Shown here: piece after piece, positions 1-13,782 of the stretch
Numbering within the stretch: the first letter of the stretch is position 1
How the letters are laid out: every line of letters begins with the position of its first letter
DNA from: Monarcha castaneiventris obscurior
Lineage: Eukaryota > Chordata > Aves > Passeriformes > Monarchidae
NCBI GenBank assembly: GCA_026261815.1
Contig: JAMPIT010000484.1
Span: 9,026,501-9,090,500, forward strand
Reading direction: 5' to 3'
Length of the DNA: 64,000 nucleotides
Translations under genes and position numbers: made by a program
Notes under the pieces: generated by a model
The model's database searches: none
What the model saw: the letters and a program-made list of their open reading frames with translations, nothing else
Told to the model about the DNA's origin: nothing

Positions 1-261
1 GGGTTTTTTGACCTGGGTCAGATCCAGTCAAACTTCCATCCAATTTTTGGTTGAAGTCAGATTTAGGACCTATGACCCCTGGTTCTTGTCAGGAGTACAT
101 CATTAAAGAACAAGTCTTAAGTCAGTGCAAGAGAAGCAGCATGCACGTCTTCACACCTTTTGGTAAATGCTGAATAAAGCCATGACAGTCTGAAAGGATG
201 GCAGTAGTACTGATCTGATAATAATAAAGCATTAAAGATAAAGAATTTCAGGAAAATGAAA

Positions 262-455
262 CACAGAATCATAGAATGGTTTGGGTTGGAAGGAACCCTA
301 AAGGTCATCTAGTTCCAAACCCTCTGCCATGGTCAGGAACACCTTCCACTAGACCAGGTTGCTCCAAGCCCCATCCAGTCTGGTCTTGAACACTTCCAGG
401 CATGGGACATCCACATCTCTGCACAGCCTGTGCCAGTGCCTCGTCACTTTCATAA
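262..455 (-). mobile_element. CR1 LINE, 3' end fragment
   Basis: Read on the plus strand it starts ACAGAATCATAGAATGGTTT and goes on with the familiar avian CR1 3' UTR (CCTTCCACTAGACCAGGTTG and so on). That places the element in reverse orientation with its 3' terminus at 262. It is 5' truncated, as most CR1 copies are. Confidence 0.85.
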
Positions 456-3400
456 TTGCTAATATGTGTGAGCTCTGGAGATACCCGTTCAGATGCTGTT
501 AAATGTGCTTTATTCAGATTTTTGCTTGTTTGTTGTACAAAACCCGTTATCTCTGTGTACAAGGGAGGCTTGGCAGATGCCCAGGGGCTGCATGGAGTGG
601 AGCCATCAGCCCTTAAGGTTTGATGTTGCTGGGAAGCTTGTCTTGGGAGAAAATAGGCCTGTGCAAACATGACTCAAAGGGAATACGGATGTTGGCTTAG
701 TGACGCCGCTGCGTGTTGTAAGTGTACATATTTTTATTTAATTCTTCTTTTGTTTCAACAATAAAAGAGCAGAAATCAACTCATACTCAAAATATAAAAT
801 TTCACTTAGAAGCCCAGAACTGCCTGAGGCAGTGTGCTGTGTGTTTTGGTTTTGTTTGCTCGTGTGCCAAAGAGTCCCCTCGCTCATCCAGATGGTTCTC
901 ACTGCACTCCCAGATAAAGGCAGCCTGTTCATCACTGCTGCACAGAGGGCACAGCAGCAGATCCCAGAACACCACATCCAGTGCTTTTACTGACTGTTCT
1001 CAGTGAGGGAGGCCAGTTGCAAATCTCATGGCACATAAAGGTGTTCTTTGTAATACAGATCCCATATTTTCATGTGAAGTAAGATTACATCGTGTATCCA
1101 TACAAAGCTAACAAATCTTTTAAAAAAGCACAGAAGATTGATTTGCCACATCTCATCAGTTTATTCAAAGATCTTGTGTGAAGCTGTTTCTCTTAATTTC
1201 TATTATTTTCTACAGCAAGAACAACTGTTGCTCTATCACTTTTTTCAAAAGATAATTGTACTGATTTTTCATTTGCCACTGCTATCATTATTATCTGTCT
1301 GATGGTCTCAAACATTACAAGAGCACATTTCACTGCTCAATATATGTACTTCAGCTACTGACAGAACTGGTACAGAGAAAGGTTCTGATTGATGAGAAAA
1401 ATATGGTTAGTCCCCCCACAAAATTAAGATTTCTGATGACATCTTTCCTTTGCTGGTTGGGTGCTGAAGATATTGCTGGTGGTAAAGAGGTAAAAATGAA
1501 AGTTTTTAAATGCTGTAAAAATGGTAAAACAAAATACCAGTAAAAAGCACTGGCAAGAAGGTTCAAAGGAAGAAAGGGAAAGTCTAATTCCAAGGGACTA
1601 CACTTACTTTTCTTTCCCACTTTTTTGCACAACAGCCAGCCACTTGACAACTGCCTGCTTTTGACATTAGTCAGCTCTTGTATTAGCTTTTAATGTTTGT
1701 TGATAATTTTATGCCATTTGTGTCTGTGAATATAAATCTGGTTATTTATATGAAAAAAATGTGTTACCAGTAAATATTGTTAAGTCTCTGAAGGGCTACA
1801 TTGTATTGGCCTTCTGATGTTTGTATGTCCACACACAGCTAATCAGCTTCAGAGGAAAGTAAAGAGCAGAGCTCTGTTTATCCTCTTCCTGAAGGTCAAC
1901 GGACAAAATCAAAAGCATCCAAGGTCACACAAAGTACATTTTCAAGTTGATTTACGCCCCAGTTTATCCTGTTTCTTTATGTACCTTTTTTTTCAGTGAG
2001 CATCAGAATGGATGGCAAAGATACTCGAGAGAAGCTTGGGAGAAGCTCATTGGTGATCAAGTTAATTGTTATAGTGCCTGCTGTGCATACATACAGCTCA
2101 TCATACGCTTTCTTTCTTCCTGAATTTGCATAACTTTTTAAATTATTACCATAATAAGCATTCACATTAAAAGAATGGTAAAAAATAAATTAGAAAATGA
2201 ACTTGCAGCCTTAATTTGATCCCTTTTATAATAACATTTTTAATTCAGGCAGCATGACCAATGCAATTTTTTCCCTCTGGCTTCATGGCATGTTCAGCAC
2301 CCAGTATGGAGTTAGATAAGACTTATGTAGCTGATGAAGCTGGTCACCACAGTATTCCTATCAAAAAATATATATATTTCAGTATATAGTTCTCCTAATA
2401 AATTCTTAGTAGCTGAAAGCTATTCCCGTATATACACGTGTCTGTGCTCCCAAATGGTGAGGTCTCTTCCCTTTACCCTGCCTGTTCTGCCCAGATCTAT
2501 ATGACTTTGATGTGTCGTTAGTGAAAGTGTTGTGGAGCTTCAGTGCTTGTCCTGCTCAGGCAGGAGCAGCAAAGTTGCCAGCAGAAAAAGCAAAATAGTC
2601 TGTGTAGTCCTGAACTGGGGAAAAATAATCAGATTAAACCTCCCGACTGGCTCCTTAAAAAGTAAAATAAATCCTTTTATAACGAGTAATAATTCACTTC
2701 TCATAAACCTGTCAGCACCAGCCAGAGCTCAGACACTATATAAACATATGTACATCTTGGATTAATTACACTTGCCTTCAAATTCCGTACAAGGATCATG
2801 CAAGAAAACACTAAATATTCTGATGACAGGTATTAGTGAACACAGGCTCACGTTTTCCACATCCCTCTGGTGCTGAAGCCAGTGACCGAGGTTTCTCACA
2901 GCAGCAAGTTCCAGAAATTAAATACCTGTTAGATAAAGCAGCACTTCTTTTTCTAAGATCTGGAGCACTCTCCCCAGATTTACCAAATGCCTCCTACTCC
3001 TGGTATTCAAGGATTTGGCAAATTATATTTCTGCCTGTGTTTTCTTTGCTACTTTGTGATTTTTGTAAACCTCTTACCTTGTTTCAGCCCTCTCAAAATT
3101 AAGGTCTCACAGTCCTACCAGTCTCTCTTCCAAAAGCAGCTGCTTCCCCATGAGCACGTTAAATTCTCCTTTCTGTAGCTGCTCAACTTCTCTGTGCCTT
3201 TCATGAGCACTGTGTGCAGTTCTGGTCTCCACATCCCAAAATGTGGGCTCATCCTGCTTTTACACAGCAGAAAAATTATTCTGTCTGTCTTGTTCTCTTT
3301 CTCTTCCTTAGATTTTTTTGGCTGCCACACTATTATGAACTAAATGTATCCAGTCTTCATTTTAAGATATAAAGAGATGAAAAAACTCCCACTTCCCTTG

Positions 3401-6400
3401 CTCTGCTTCTCCCATGGCTGACCACCCTCATTGTGAAAAACCTGCTGAGTTTTAAGTTTTCTGTGTTTAACATTCAAATGTTTTTCTGCCTATTGCTTGC
3501 TCCTGTTGCTGTAAATGTGCATAAACATTATATAACTTCGTGCATAATGTACACAAACCTTCTGAGTTTGCATTTTACCAGAAATAATAGTAACAAACAA
3601 GTGATCCTAGGTTTAACCAACAGGATGCAGAGATCCTTGAACACCATATGCAAGATGAAACTGCTTCTTCTGCCTCTCTTTGGTTTCCTTCTCAGGAAAG
3701 TGCTAAACCTCAGAAACCAAACTTTGGTGCTCTAACCAGTTGGTTCGCTTGTGACAGTAAGCAGGATTTAGTATGTATTTTTGTTAGCCTTTACAGTGAG
3801 TAGCTTGAGTGCTGTATACTTCAACAAATCATATGGGACTGTCTATCAATAGTACAAAGGAGAAAAAAAATCAATATTTTTTAAAATAAATGCATATAAA
3901 TACTCGTGTCAGCTGAAATTTGTTACCTTGACACTACCTTTAGTCCATCAAAAATATTTTGAATAATTTTTGGAAAGATACTTTGCTGCATTTGTTGATA
4001 AATGTCAAAGCATCAAGTTGGGAGAAACATCTGTATAAATGTCCAGATTTTCATTGGCATAATTTAGTTTTTGAACAGAGAACGCACTGATTCTGTTGGT
4101 AACAATTACAATTTTTCAGGCAGTAGAAAATGCCAATTTTAAAATACCTGATTTTGTAAATCATTTGTCCTAGGTGTTAGCTAGATGTAAAAAGAAATAC
4201 CGCTAACTGTCGTGTCATACTTGTGACGTAAAATGGCACGTGTTTGAATCTAGATAAAAGTAGTATCTGTGACATGAGACGTGTGGGATGACCATGTTGT
4301 TTAAACTACCCTGAGCAACACTACGTAGCAGATGTAGAGTTTATGGTTCCCACGTCAGAGAAGCCCTAAGCAACGGCACTGCTGTGTAAACATCATATTC
4401 AAATATGGGATATTCAAATAAGGACTTAGCTAAGCACTTGGTTCTCTTGCATACAAAGTGGAAGCTGTACCCATTTTGGTTGTACTTTAGTGTCTGGCCC
4501 CAGCACTGAAAACATTACATTAAGAACTTCTTCACAGAGGCTGGTATGAATTCTGGGCAGAGGGAGCTGGTGGGAACAGACCTTTGTGCATGTCCTGTGG
4601 TAGCCAGTCACTCACTGGGTAGCCCTGATCCTGCTGGATGGCTTTGTTGCCCTTAGAGTACATAGACATTGCTACTAAATAAAGGTAGAAGGTTTCAAGA
4701 TTGTTTGGTTTTAAGAGAAGAAAGAAAATTAACCTGTGAGTTGTTCAAAGACTAATCTGAATCCAAGCTATCAATTGCTGTCTGTGTTTTCCAGCAGAAC
4801 CTGTTCAAACACAAGTTTGTTGATGTTGAGGGGTTTGTCATACAAAGAGCTCTGAAATTTATTTCTTCCTTGAGCCTTTGCTTGCAAATCTGGAATTGTC
4901 TTTTGTTCTATGTACATACTTGTCTCCTCCCCATCTTCTCACATTTCCACCTGACGCAGTTCAGGTTATCAGCATTTCTGTACTGGGTCCCAACCTGCCA
5001 CTACTCTGTCACTGTTGGTACAGCTCCTGTTTTCACGTCTTCTGTTGTCACCTTTGTCCTTTGAATGTTATCAACCATTTCTCACACTTGGCATTTGCCC
5101 TTTTGTCATGTATCTTCACTAGATGCTTGTCAAACAACAATTGCCCTTCCCTTCACCTCTGAGGTTTACCCTATATCCACAATCTATCCCTCACCCCATC
5201 TTGCTTATCTCCCGTGGGGGGACACCTTGAGCCTCCTTCCAGACTGAGCCTCAATCTCTTCCTCCTCTTGCAGCACCTGATCTCTCGCTGAGACAGGAGC
5301 CACAGCGCCTTTGCTCTTTGGCCATGTTTTTTGGTGTCCACCAGAAGCCATTGACGCATTTCACTGTTCCCAGGGTTTGTGTCCTGCCCTTTGGTGCTCA
5401 CAGATCCATCGCAGGCACAGAAGTGCCATCCACAAACATGGGGCAATACTACAATGAAGGGCTCATTTTACAGGTCGGCATGGTGTGTTAACTAATTCCA
5501 AGTGCTGAATTGCAGTATTAAATGCAGATTGCAACAGTAGAAATGAGCTTTATCCGCCAAATCCCCAAATGTTTATATTTCCATCTGAAAACCCTTTTAT
5601 GGGCTTTATTACAGCTGTTAGTACTTGTTTTAATTAAACTCATACTGCAGCATGAAGATCAGTTAACCAGTTTTCAGAGAAAATCAGTAAGCAGTTCCTT
5701 TTGTATCTTACTGTCATTCTTCACATCCTGTGCTTTGGGGTACATTATTAAAATGTTGATAGAGGATTCTGTATCTCAGGGGAGGATAATGGGGACATGA
5801 AACTTCTCAATTCTAGGCTGATTTTCTAATTCAATTTAGGTTCTTAAGTTTTATAAAAGTATTTGATGTTTGACTGCAGCTTGGATGTCTTCATTCAAGG
5901 AAACAGGTGGTTTTATCATCCAAAGCAGAGGATTATAAGGCTACCTCGCCATGTCCAGATCCCTCTTTGTCAGTCTCAGCAAAAAAATGATTGGTTTGTA
6001 GAGCTGAAAAATGCTTGCTGCCTTCAACTATGACGAAAATTGTGTCTGCATAGGAAACTAATTGAATGGGTGTTCTGTGTACAGTGCTGCTCCTGAGGGG
6101 GTTTTTGACTTTAATTCGCAAGGCTATCAGCTGAGAAGGGTTACATTAGAAAAAGAGGAAAAGAAGAATCTGGTTTTAGGGAATGCAGCAGCACTACCTT
6201 TTGTTGCAGTTGCTTTGAAGTGTCTCTCCATTGACATCTAGTGTCCGTACAGGAAGATCTTTAGATTTCTCACAGCCGTGCTGGCAATATTTATCTATAA
6301 ATTTTTAAGGATTTTTTCCTTGTGTAGTTATTAAGAGCTCTTATTGATCATACCAGATCAGCCAGTAGGTGAGACTGATGGTGGAAACACATCATGCAAA

Positions 6401-7995
6401 CAATCTCCCTAATCCTAACAGTGGTATCAGAGACATGCATGTATGTCTATGTTCTGAATGGCTCCAAGAACGCTTTTCAGTGCTTTGCAGTGCAAAAATA
6501 TTATCCCTTTTTAATTTTTTCTGTAAATGCCTGTAAAATATTTTCAATCTGTATCTCTTTCCTCAGAGCATACAAGCAATTGTGAACCAATGAATATTCA
6601 ATGCAGATCTTATGAAGTATTGTACTTTGTAGTCAGGCATTATTCTAATTATATTTAATTAAAGAAGAGTATTTTCAATTATAGAAATCTCTTTTTTACA
6701 CTCCATTTTATCACTGAAAGATACTTAATAAAGAGGTGTCTTTATTCTTAAAATGGTGAGAGTTACTTTCATACTTATTAATATATACTGTAGAAATCCC
6801 AAGTTTTTCCGAAAGGATTTGTTGTTCTGCTTTTGCAAAATCTTGAACAATGGCAGTGAGCAATTAATCACAGTTGTTACTGTACTCTTTGCTCTGTGAG
6901 CAGCTCTTCCTTTGCAGTACTTCCTCCTGCTCCTTCAGCCAGCCTGAAGTGCTTCTGTTGGGGTGTGCACACAGGGGCTGTGCCAGAGTCACAGCCACAC
7001 CATGCTTGGTCCTAGACTGATGTGAAGTCCTTCCCTACTCTGAAAACTCCCTGTACATTCATATTTGGATCATTTCCATTGTTATCTGCTCACAAAGGCA
7101 GTTATTCCAAATAAATTATGTTACGAAAGCTTAACTAGATATGTTGTCCTAATATTTGTGTTGCCGCTTCAGGAAAAGACAACTGGCTCAAGGATGCACA
7201 CCAGGCACTGCCTCTGTCCATGATGGACTCTGTGTATCCAGGGGGCTCCATCATTTCTTGGCATTGTTTTATGGTTCATGCCTTTCCAGCCTTTCCTCAA
7301 TAGCTCATAAGGAAAGATAAGGTCTCTCTTGGACTGGTGATACCTGACGTAGCAGGGTCCTGTCCTTGCCAGCTGGTGGAAGTTACTAGTGTGAAAATAA
7401 TAGATCTTTGCCTTGGAACAGCAGTAAACCTGCTGAAAAAAGAGCTAGAACAGCCTTGAACTTCTCCTGTGAAGGTCAGAGGAGAGCGAACCAGTATTTT
7501 CCACCATTTCTGGAAAAGGAGCAGTCATCAGTTTCTAGGGACAGTCACATATTTTTCCTCTTTCTCCTTGCAGTGTTCTGTTATTTAAAAATGCTCATTA
7601 CATTAACTGTCAGAGAGTCTGTGTTGAAAGAACCTGCTGAATCAATACATCCAGAATAAGAATGACAGCATCATTAAGATGTATCCTGCTTAGATTATTC
7701 ATAATTTAACTATAAAGCAAAACATGTGATCATGAGTAATAAAGGAATGTGACATAAATGATTTCATTCAGAGCAGTGCATTGATGCAGGCACTGGCAAA
7801 GCTGCTGCAGCAGCAGCTGGAGCCTTTAATTGCGACTGCTTATAATTAGGGTTACAAATAGGTGTTTATGTCTGTATTTGCCACTCTCCTTTGGCCACCC
7901 CAACTTTTCATCCCCGGTAGGACTCAGTGCTTCCAGCAGCCCCAGATTTTCCCTCCATGGCTTCAATGGAAGGAGGCAGAAGGCAAGAGCATCGT
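456..7995. other. Intergenic, no gene supported
   Basis: AT-rich sequence with only short open frames and no recognisable exon on either strand. The stretch near 5521-5650 has several homeobox-like TAATTAA and TTTAAT words and might be a conserved noncoding element, but nothing in the window can test that. Confidence 0.6.
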
Positions 7996-8047
7996 GTTGC
8001 TATGGCAACACATCCCACTTCCCTGGGGATCTTGTTGCCTTGGCAAC
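7996..8047. promoter_or_regulatory. Twin palindromic X-boxes (RFX-type sites)
   Basis: GTTGCTATGGCAAC at 7996-8009 and GTTGCCTTGGCAAC at 8034-8047 are both near-perfect matches to the inverted-repeat X-box bound by RFX factors (GTTGCCATGGCAAC type). They are 38 bp apart start to start, so close to four helical turns. No gene is visible within several kilobases, which points to a distal enhancer. Function is inferred from the motifs alone. Confidence 0.6.
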
Positions 8048-11000
8048 ATCAGGCGGGCAATGCCTGTGGATCAAATCGACTCAGAGCAGCTGCCCCCTGA
8101 AAAGCAGGACAGCTCTGGCCTCCAGTAGCATGGGAGCCCAGAGGTTCATGGCCTGGCACATGTAGGACCCTGCACTCACAGCAGCGTCTGGGCCAGGAGA
8201 GGGTGACCCATGTGTGTGGTCACTTCAGGTAGTGAGACAAGGCTACAGCCAAAAGGAGCTTCCCATTACCATCTAGCATTTTAAAATAAGATGGATGGCA
8301 GGAAAGCCAATGTCAGTGGGAGGGGTTTTGCTGAAGGGAGCAAATGCTGGGGCCGCTGTTCTTGGTTTGTATGATCAGGACCTGCAAACATACCACAACA
8401 TCAGAATCTACTGCCTCTTGTTGCACAATCCATCTGTGAAATGAGGTGAGCTTGTACATTGATTTTAGGGTAGTCCAGTGCTGCTTTTCACTGTCACATC
8501 CAGTACCAAGCTACACATAGGCAGCGGATTAAAGACCGATTTACATAGGCAAATGCCTGTGTTAATGCTGTGAGCACAGAGCCTCCCTCTTGTGTGCCTG
8601 CAGGCACTCCAGCGACCAGCCCCAACCCCCAGGAAAGCAGTAACATGATCTTAAGAGCCCCCAGATTCTTTGCCACAAGAGTGGTTTTGGATATCTGCAC
8701 CAAACACCTTCTGTGGACTTCACTGGAGCACTCTGTGTAACTGCCAGTAAGATGAGGAGGTTCAAAGCTCGATGCGTGGACACCAGTTATGGACATCAGT
8801 TATCCACAGCACTTGGAGAGCAATTTGAGAAGCAGGAAGATGGTAAAGGACAGACCAATTTGCACAAGACAGGTAAAGTCCTTGTAATTTGTCAGTTCCT
8901 ATAGGAATCTCTTCTCCCTTCACACTGTTGCATTAAGAAGCCTCTTGCCTACTGTAATTAGCCCTTGAAACACTCTCTCTGCAACACAAGCCTCTGTTGT
9001 CCTGATTTTGTGAGTTAGCAGTGCTTCACTTTTTTTTAAGCCTTACACTAATTATTGCAGAAGAGCAGAGCCTGCTTCAGGGAGTCTGGTGTTACTTTTT
9101 GCCTCTGGAAATATTACCATATGCTGCAGAACTGTGTCTCAATGGTGTTAACATACCTAGCTTTAAGTAGATATCATCTGTACTTGCAGCTACACCCTAC
9201 TGTTTGCTCTATCCTTGTATTTCTGACATTAGCCTTATTTTCACTGAGCCATTCTGTGTGCATTTTCCACACAACATTAGCTGTCCTTCTTCTCACAATC
9301 AGAGCTGTGGTTAATTGTGTTTACAAAGGATTCCTGAACCATGGGAAATGTTTCTCAGAATGTGCGGTTTTGCATCATTTAGCCTTGAAAAGATGCTGCT
9401 TCCTCTGACCTCTTGTTGATTTTTTCTCAATGACTCTGGTAATTGCATCAGTAGCCTTAGGAGTCAAATTTTCCTTTCACATCTAGGAAAGATCCAATCT
9501 TTCTGTACTCTTTCCCGGCTGAATCCCATATCCAGTCCCTCCTGTTTTCTGTGGCTCAACCACACCAGCTCTTTTTCTGATTTTTGTTTCACCCTTGTCC
9601 AGAATAAACTCTACCACTTTCCTGGTACATCATTTCCACCACTCTGCTTTTCTATGAAATTCTCAGTCTTTCTTCTCCTCTCCTGCATCAAACACATTTT
9701 TTATCTTCTCCATCAACATCCTTTACAACCAATCTTCAGTCAGGTCCGTCAGCATTCATTCTGACAGCATTGTCCCCAAAATTCTGACAGCATTTTGACA
9801 CCATATCAAACAGATGTGTCAGTGTTTTTTCCACACCTCCCCACCACAGCTGGGCAGTGCCCTCCAGAAACATCTGCAAAAGGGGCTTGGGTCACAAAGA
9901 CCAGCGTGGTGCCACATGCTCCCTCCTGTTGAGGGGATCCATCTGCTCTGTTTCACTTATACTTAAAACCAATCTGCCTTGAGAAAGACCTTTTTTTGTT
10001 TCAGTACACTGAGAAAGTGAAAAGTGACAGCCAGAAGTGCACCCCAAACCCACACATTTCAGGTTCTGATGTCACCTCAAAGCCACTCAGTCCCCACACT
10101 GATGTTCCACGTTATCTGCAGTTGTGTGTGGGGGCTCCCTTTCAAATGCACATAAGCAATGTCAGTTCCTTGAGGTTAACCTGCAGTCAGCAAGAAGCTG
10201 TAGGCAACACGCAGAGAAAAAACCTGTTTCCTCTCTCTCCTCACACCTCTTTAAAGGGGACTGGTTTTTCTGAGTCACAGCTAACACAAACCTTTTGGAA
10301 AAGATTCAATCTAGATTTATACTACGGCTCAGAGGAACATGAAAGACCATTTAGTGTTCAAAGTATTATTTTGAATTATTAATCAAGCCCCCTGTCTGGC
10401 TGAGCTGTCAGGCCCTTCTTTGGATTTTGTAGAGTTTACTTCTCTTGTCATCCTGAGCAGAGTTTGATGTGCAGAACATAGACTTGTTGATGAAATGAGA
10501 ATATTGCTGGCAAAATGTGGCCCTGTCTCTTCTTTTGCAGTAGGATCTCAGTGCAGGGGATATGCAGTGCAGTAGTTCTTTTGTTCATATTTAATCATAG
10601 GAGAAAGAAGAATGTAATTAAGGCCTGTCTCCCTCAATCTCCTCCCCGCCTCAGAGTTTTTCAACCCTTTGAGATAAAGGAAATGGAGATTTTTCTGACA
10701 GCAAAGTGCAGCCCAGAGCACATCAGGAGTGATTCTGCCCCTATCACACTGCAGTTTCCATTTGACAACGTTTTCCCCCTGAGCAGTTTCCCATGTGAAG
10801 GAACACAGCCATTACAAACAGCATGGCAAGTACCAAAACCTGATCAGAGCTGGAAGCACGGTGTTTGCTCTTGGTTTTCTTTGCACCTTGGACAGCTTGC
10901 TTCACTGTCCCCCTCAACAGCTGGCTGATTTGTCTTTCTCTGAAAACACCCTTAGGCAGTTACTAGATTTGAGGATGCAGCATCAAAAGGGGTCTTGGCT

Positions 11001-13466
11001 CAGAAATAGATTTTTTTGTTTTTCTATTTAGCTATTTTAGCTGTTTATTGTCTGTTTATCTTTGTATCTCAAGGTAAACTCACTTCATTTGTACTCTAAA
11101 CCTACCAACCCCTTTAAAGCCCAGCACAGATTCACGAAAGAGTTGCTGCCGAAGAATCCTGAAAATTGGAAATGTCTCATTGAAACGGGTGTTTCAAGCT
11201 TGCAATTTTGGTTAGCCTTGGGCTGAAATGAAACCATATCAGCAAAGACAAGAAATGACTGGAAGGGGCAGAGAAGGATGAGTTGACCCATCTGATTCCA
11301 GGCCGAGGCCTTGGGCCATGAGGTAGTCCAGGATCCTGAAGGGGAGGGATGGTGTTCAACCAGATCAAGGAGAAACATCCCAAGCCTGAGTGAGCCCTGC
11401 CAGAGAGCTTCAGAAAAATAGTCAATGAGAAGACAATTGACTGATGAAATTGCCTGAAATGAGGAAGGAGGGAGGAGGCTTTAATATGCAAACACTTTAA
11501 TTGGAAAGTTGTTTATTCTGAGCTGTCCTAAGAACTGACAGGGTAAGTGTTATTGCTGCTTCCCAGGCTATGTAACAGGCACAGAGACGGACAGAGAAGT
11601 TTTCCACTTAGTGGCAGGGTTATTAAATTATAAAAAGATAAGAGTTTATCGCAGAAGCAATAAGCTGCTATTCTCTCAAGACTTTGCTGCTGAACTTTAG
11701 AAGAAATACTGTGGAAATCAAAGCAGTGCTCAAAAGGGAGAAATCTGCTACAGAAAAAAATGCTGATTTAAATATTGTTTCAATTTGTAAAACTGTTTTT
11801 ACCTACAGAGAGTCTTTAAACAAGGGGAAAATATATTCCAGATGCTCGGGATCAAAATCCAAGTCTCAGACACACACAGACTAGTCCAGAGGGAGAAGCT
11901 GCTGAAAAAAGCTATGGCAAATGAGGGACTCAATGGGTGTGTAAAGTGAGGGGCAAAAAAGGACAAAAGAATAGAAAATGTTCTTGCTGTAGCAAAAGTG
12001 CAGCTAAAACATGAGATTTCACTATGTGGGGAATAAACAAAAGGTTATATGGGAGGATTTCTTGGGAGTTAGTGAGTCTGAAGGTTGCACAGTGGCCATG
12101 CTGATGCTTAGAAGGAAAGCTGCAGGAAGGTTGGTTTAACTGGGCAGAGGCTATTCCCATGGTGGAGAAATACAGACACGATGAGTCCAGGAAAGACAAA
12201 GTAAAATAGAATGGAAAGGATAAAATGGAATGGAAGTAGAGGCCAGTGCTGGGTGCCCACAGTGGGAGTGTGTCCTGCTGCAGCCAAGCACAAGTGGAGA
12301 GCATGGCCATGACTGGGGTCTGGGTGGGGGCAGCAGGGCCACAGCCCAGGACAGCAGGGATGCTCAGGGAGCTGGTCCAGGCTCTGCTGCTTAGCATCCT
12401 GCCATTGTCATGGTCCTCCTTGTCTGCTGCAGACCTCCTCGGACTCCACCCCAGAGATGGGGCAACCCTTTCCCTCACAGGGGTTGTCTCCATCCGAAGC
12501 AGCACATCTGAGGTTTTAAAAACACCCAAATAATTATTAGTTACCTTTAAACTGAGATATTTGAAGATCAAAGAAATAAACAAGGAAGGCAAAAATTACA
12601 AAACTGAAAATCTGTTATCCTACTTCCAGAAAGTATTTGATCAAGTGCCAGACATGGAAGGTCTGCTCCAGCTGCTGTTTGCTGCATCTTGAGCAAAGGA
12701 AAGGCTTGCACTGCGCTTGTGGCCTTCAGACTGAAGCTGTGTAAGAGCAGGAAGTGATGGTATCTCATGTTAAAGGACACAGTTGCTTGCCCAGTTATCC
12801 CTATCACAGGATTCAGATTCTGCTCACAGTCAAAAGCAAATAGTTTAAAATACACTTTAAATTAGGCCAGTACTTAGGGAAAGGTCAAATTCTTGTTGGA
12901 ATTCTGAGCAGTATATATTTTTACAGGAAAAGACACAATAAAGAAGGAAAAATAGGGGAGGCAGCAGGCCTGTATCAGCAATTCAGGTTCCCAGACTGCT
13001 GAGACAAACTGCCCTCAGGGAAATGAGATTATACTTTACCTCTGACATATATAGAATTAACAGATTTCTCATTAATCTCTAAATTCATATTCAAACCTCT
13101 TAGGCAAGAGCTACTGGAACAGGAGGAAAATCATAACCAAACCTTAGAAGCAGTGTTTGCCAGATGAAGTCTCAGGGAACATTCTTTTGGAAATGAATAC
13201 AGCAGTCACTGGAAGAAGTTAGAGAAATTAAGGATGACTGCTCCATGCTTTTGGTAGATGGAAACCTATTTATTTATTTACTTTTATGAAGAAAAATTGC
13301 TTAAGCAAAAAAGGTCCTAGAGAAAAAAATAAGAGTATTCAAGAATAAGCAAAAAATTAAATAGTAAATAAATTCTTTACACCAGAATTTTTAAAAGTAT
13401 ATTTAGAATTAATTTAATTTGAACTTCATGGCATATGACAAGAGAATCTGATTTCTTACGAAAATG
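8048..13466. other. Intergenic, no gene supported
   Basis: The longest open frames (137 codons at 10515-10928 and 220 codons at 12592-11930 on the minus strand) have no family resemblance, splice context or codon bias to support them. No RNA gene is recognised. Confidence 0.55.
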
Positions 13467-13472
13467 GAAATC

Positions 13473-13776
13473 TGTGGTGGCTGGTGAACATATATTGTGT
13501 TGGGAATGACCTGTCCAGTTTGGGTCACTCCCCCAGAGCTCTCCCATTGGTCCCTGCTCCCTGGTCCTGCCTTTCCCCCCAGCCCCAGGAAAAATCCTGA
13601 GGTAGCTGTGCTGTTTGTATTTGCCTCTACACCCTTCGACAGTGAACATGAATAAATCCTCCTGCCGGAATGCAAGCAATACCCTTCCTGACTCTTTGTC
13701 ACTGACTTAATACTGAACCTGCCCAGGCACCTGTGGGGGCACGTGGGACCCCACGGAGCCAGGAATTACAGTATTA
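13473..13776 (+). mobile_element. Possible solo LTR of an endogenous retrovirus
   Basis: A stretch of about 300 bp begins TGTGGTGGCTGG and has an ATTGG (inverted CCAAT) box, an AATAAA at about 13650 and a GC-richer 3' part. A hexamer GAAATC lies just before it (13467-13472) and again at 13777-13782, as a target-site duplication would. Against this, the 3' end does not finish in a clean CA at that point: an ACA occurs at 13768-13770 instead. I cannot assign a family. Confidence 0.4.
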
Positions 13777-13782
13777 GAAATC

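Noticed and set aside
9055..9408. 117-codon plus-strand frame with several hydrophobic stretches, suggestive of a membrane protein
   Set aside because: The hydrophobicity comes from T-rich DNA, and no family motif or exon boundary supports it.
11930..12592. 220-codon minus-strand open frame
   Set aside because: It has low-complexity hydrophobic composition, no recognisable domain and no promoter or splice support.
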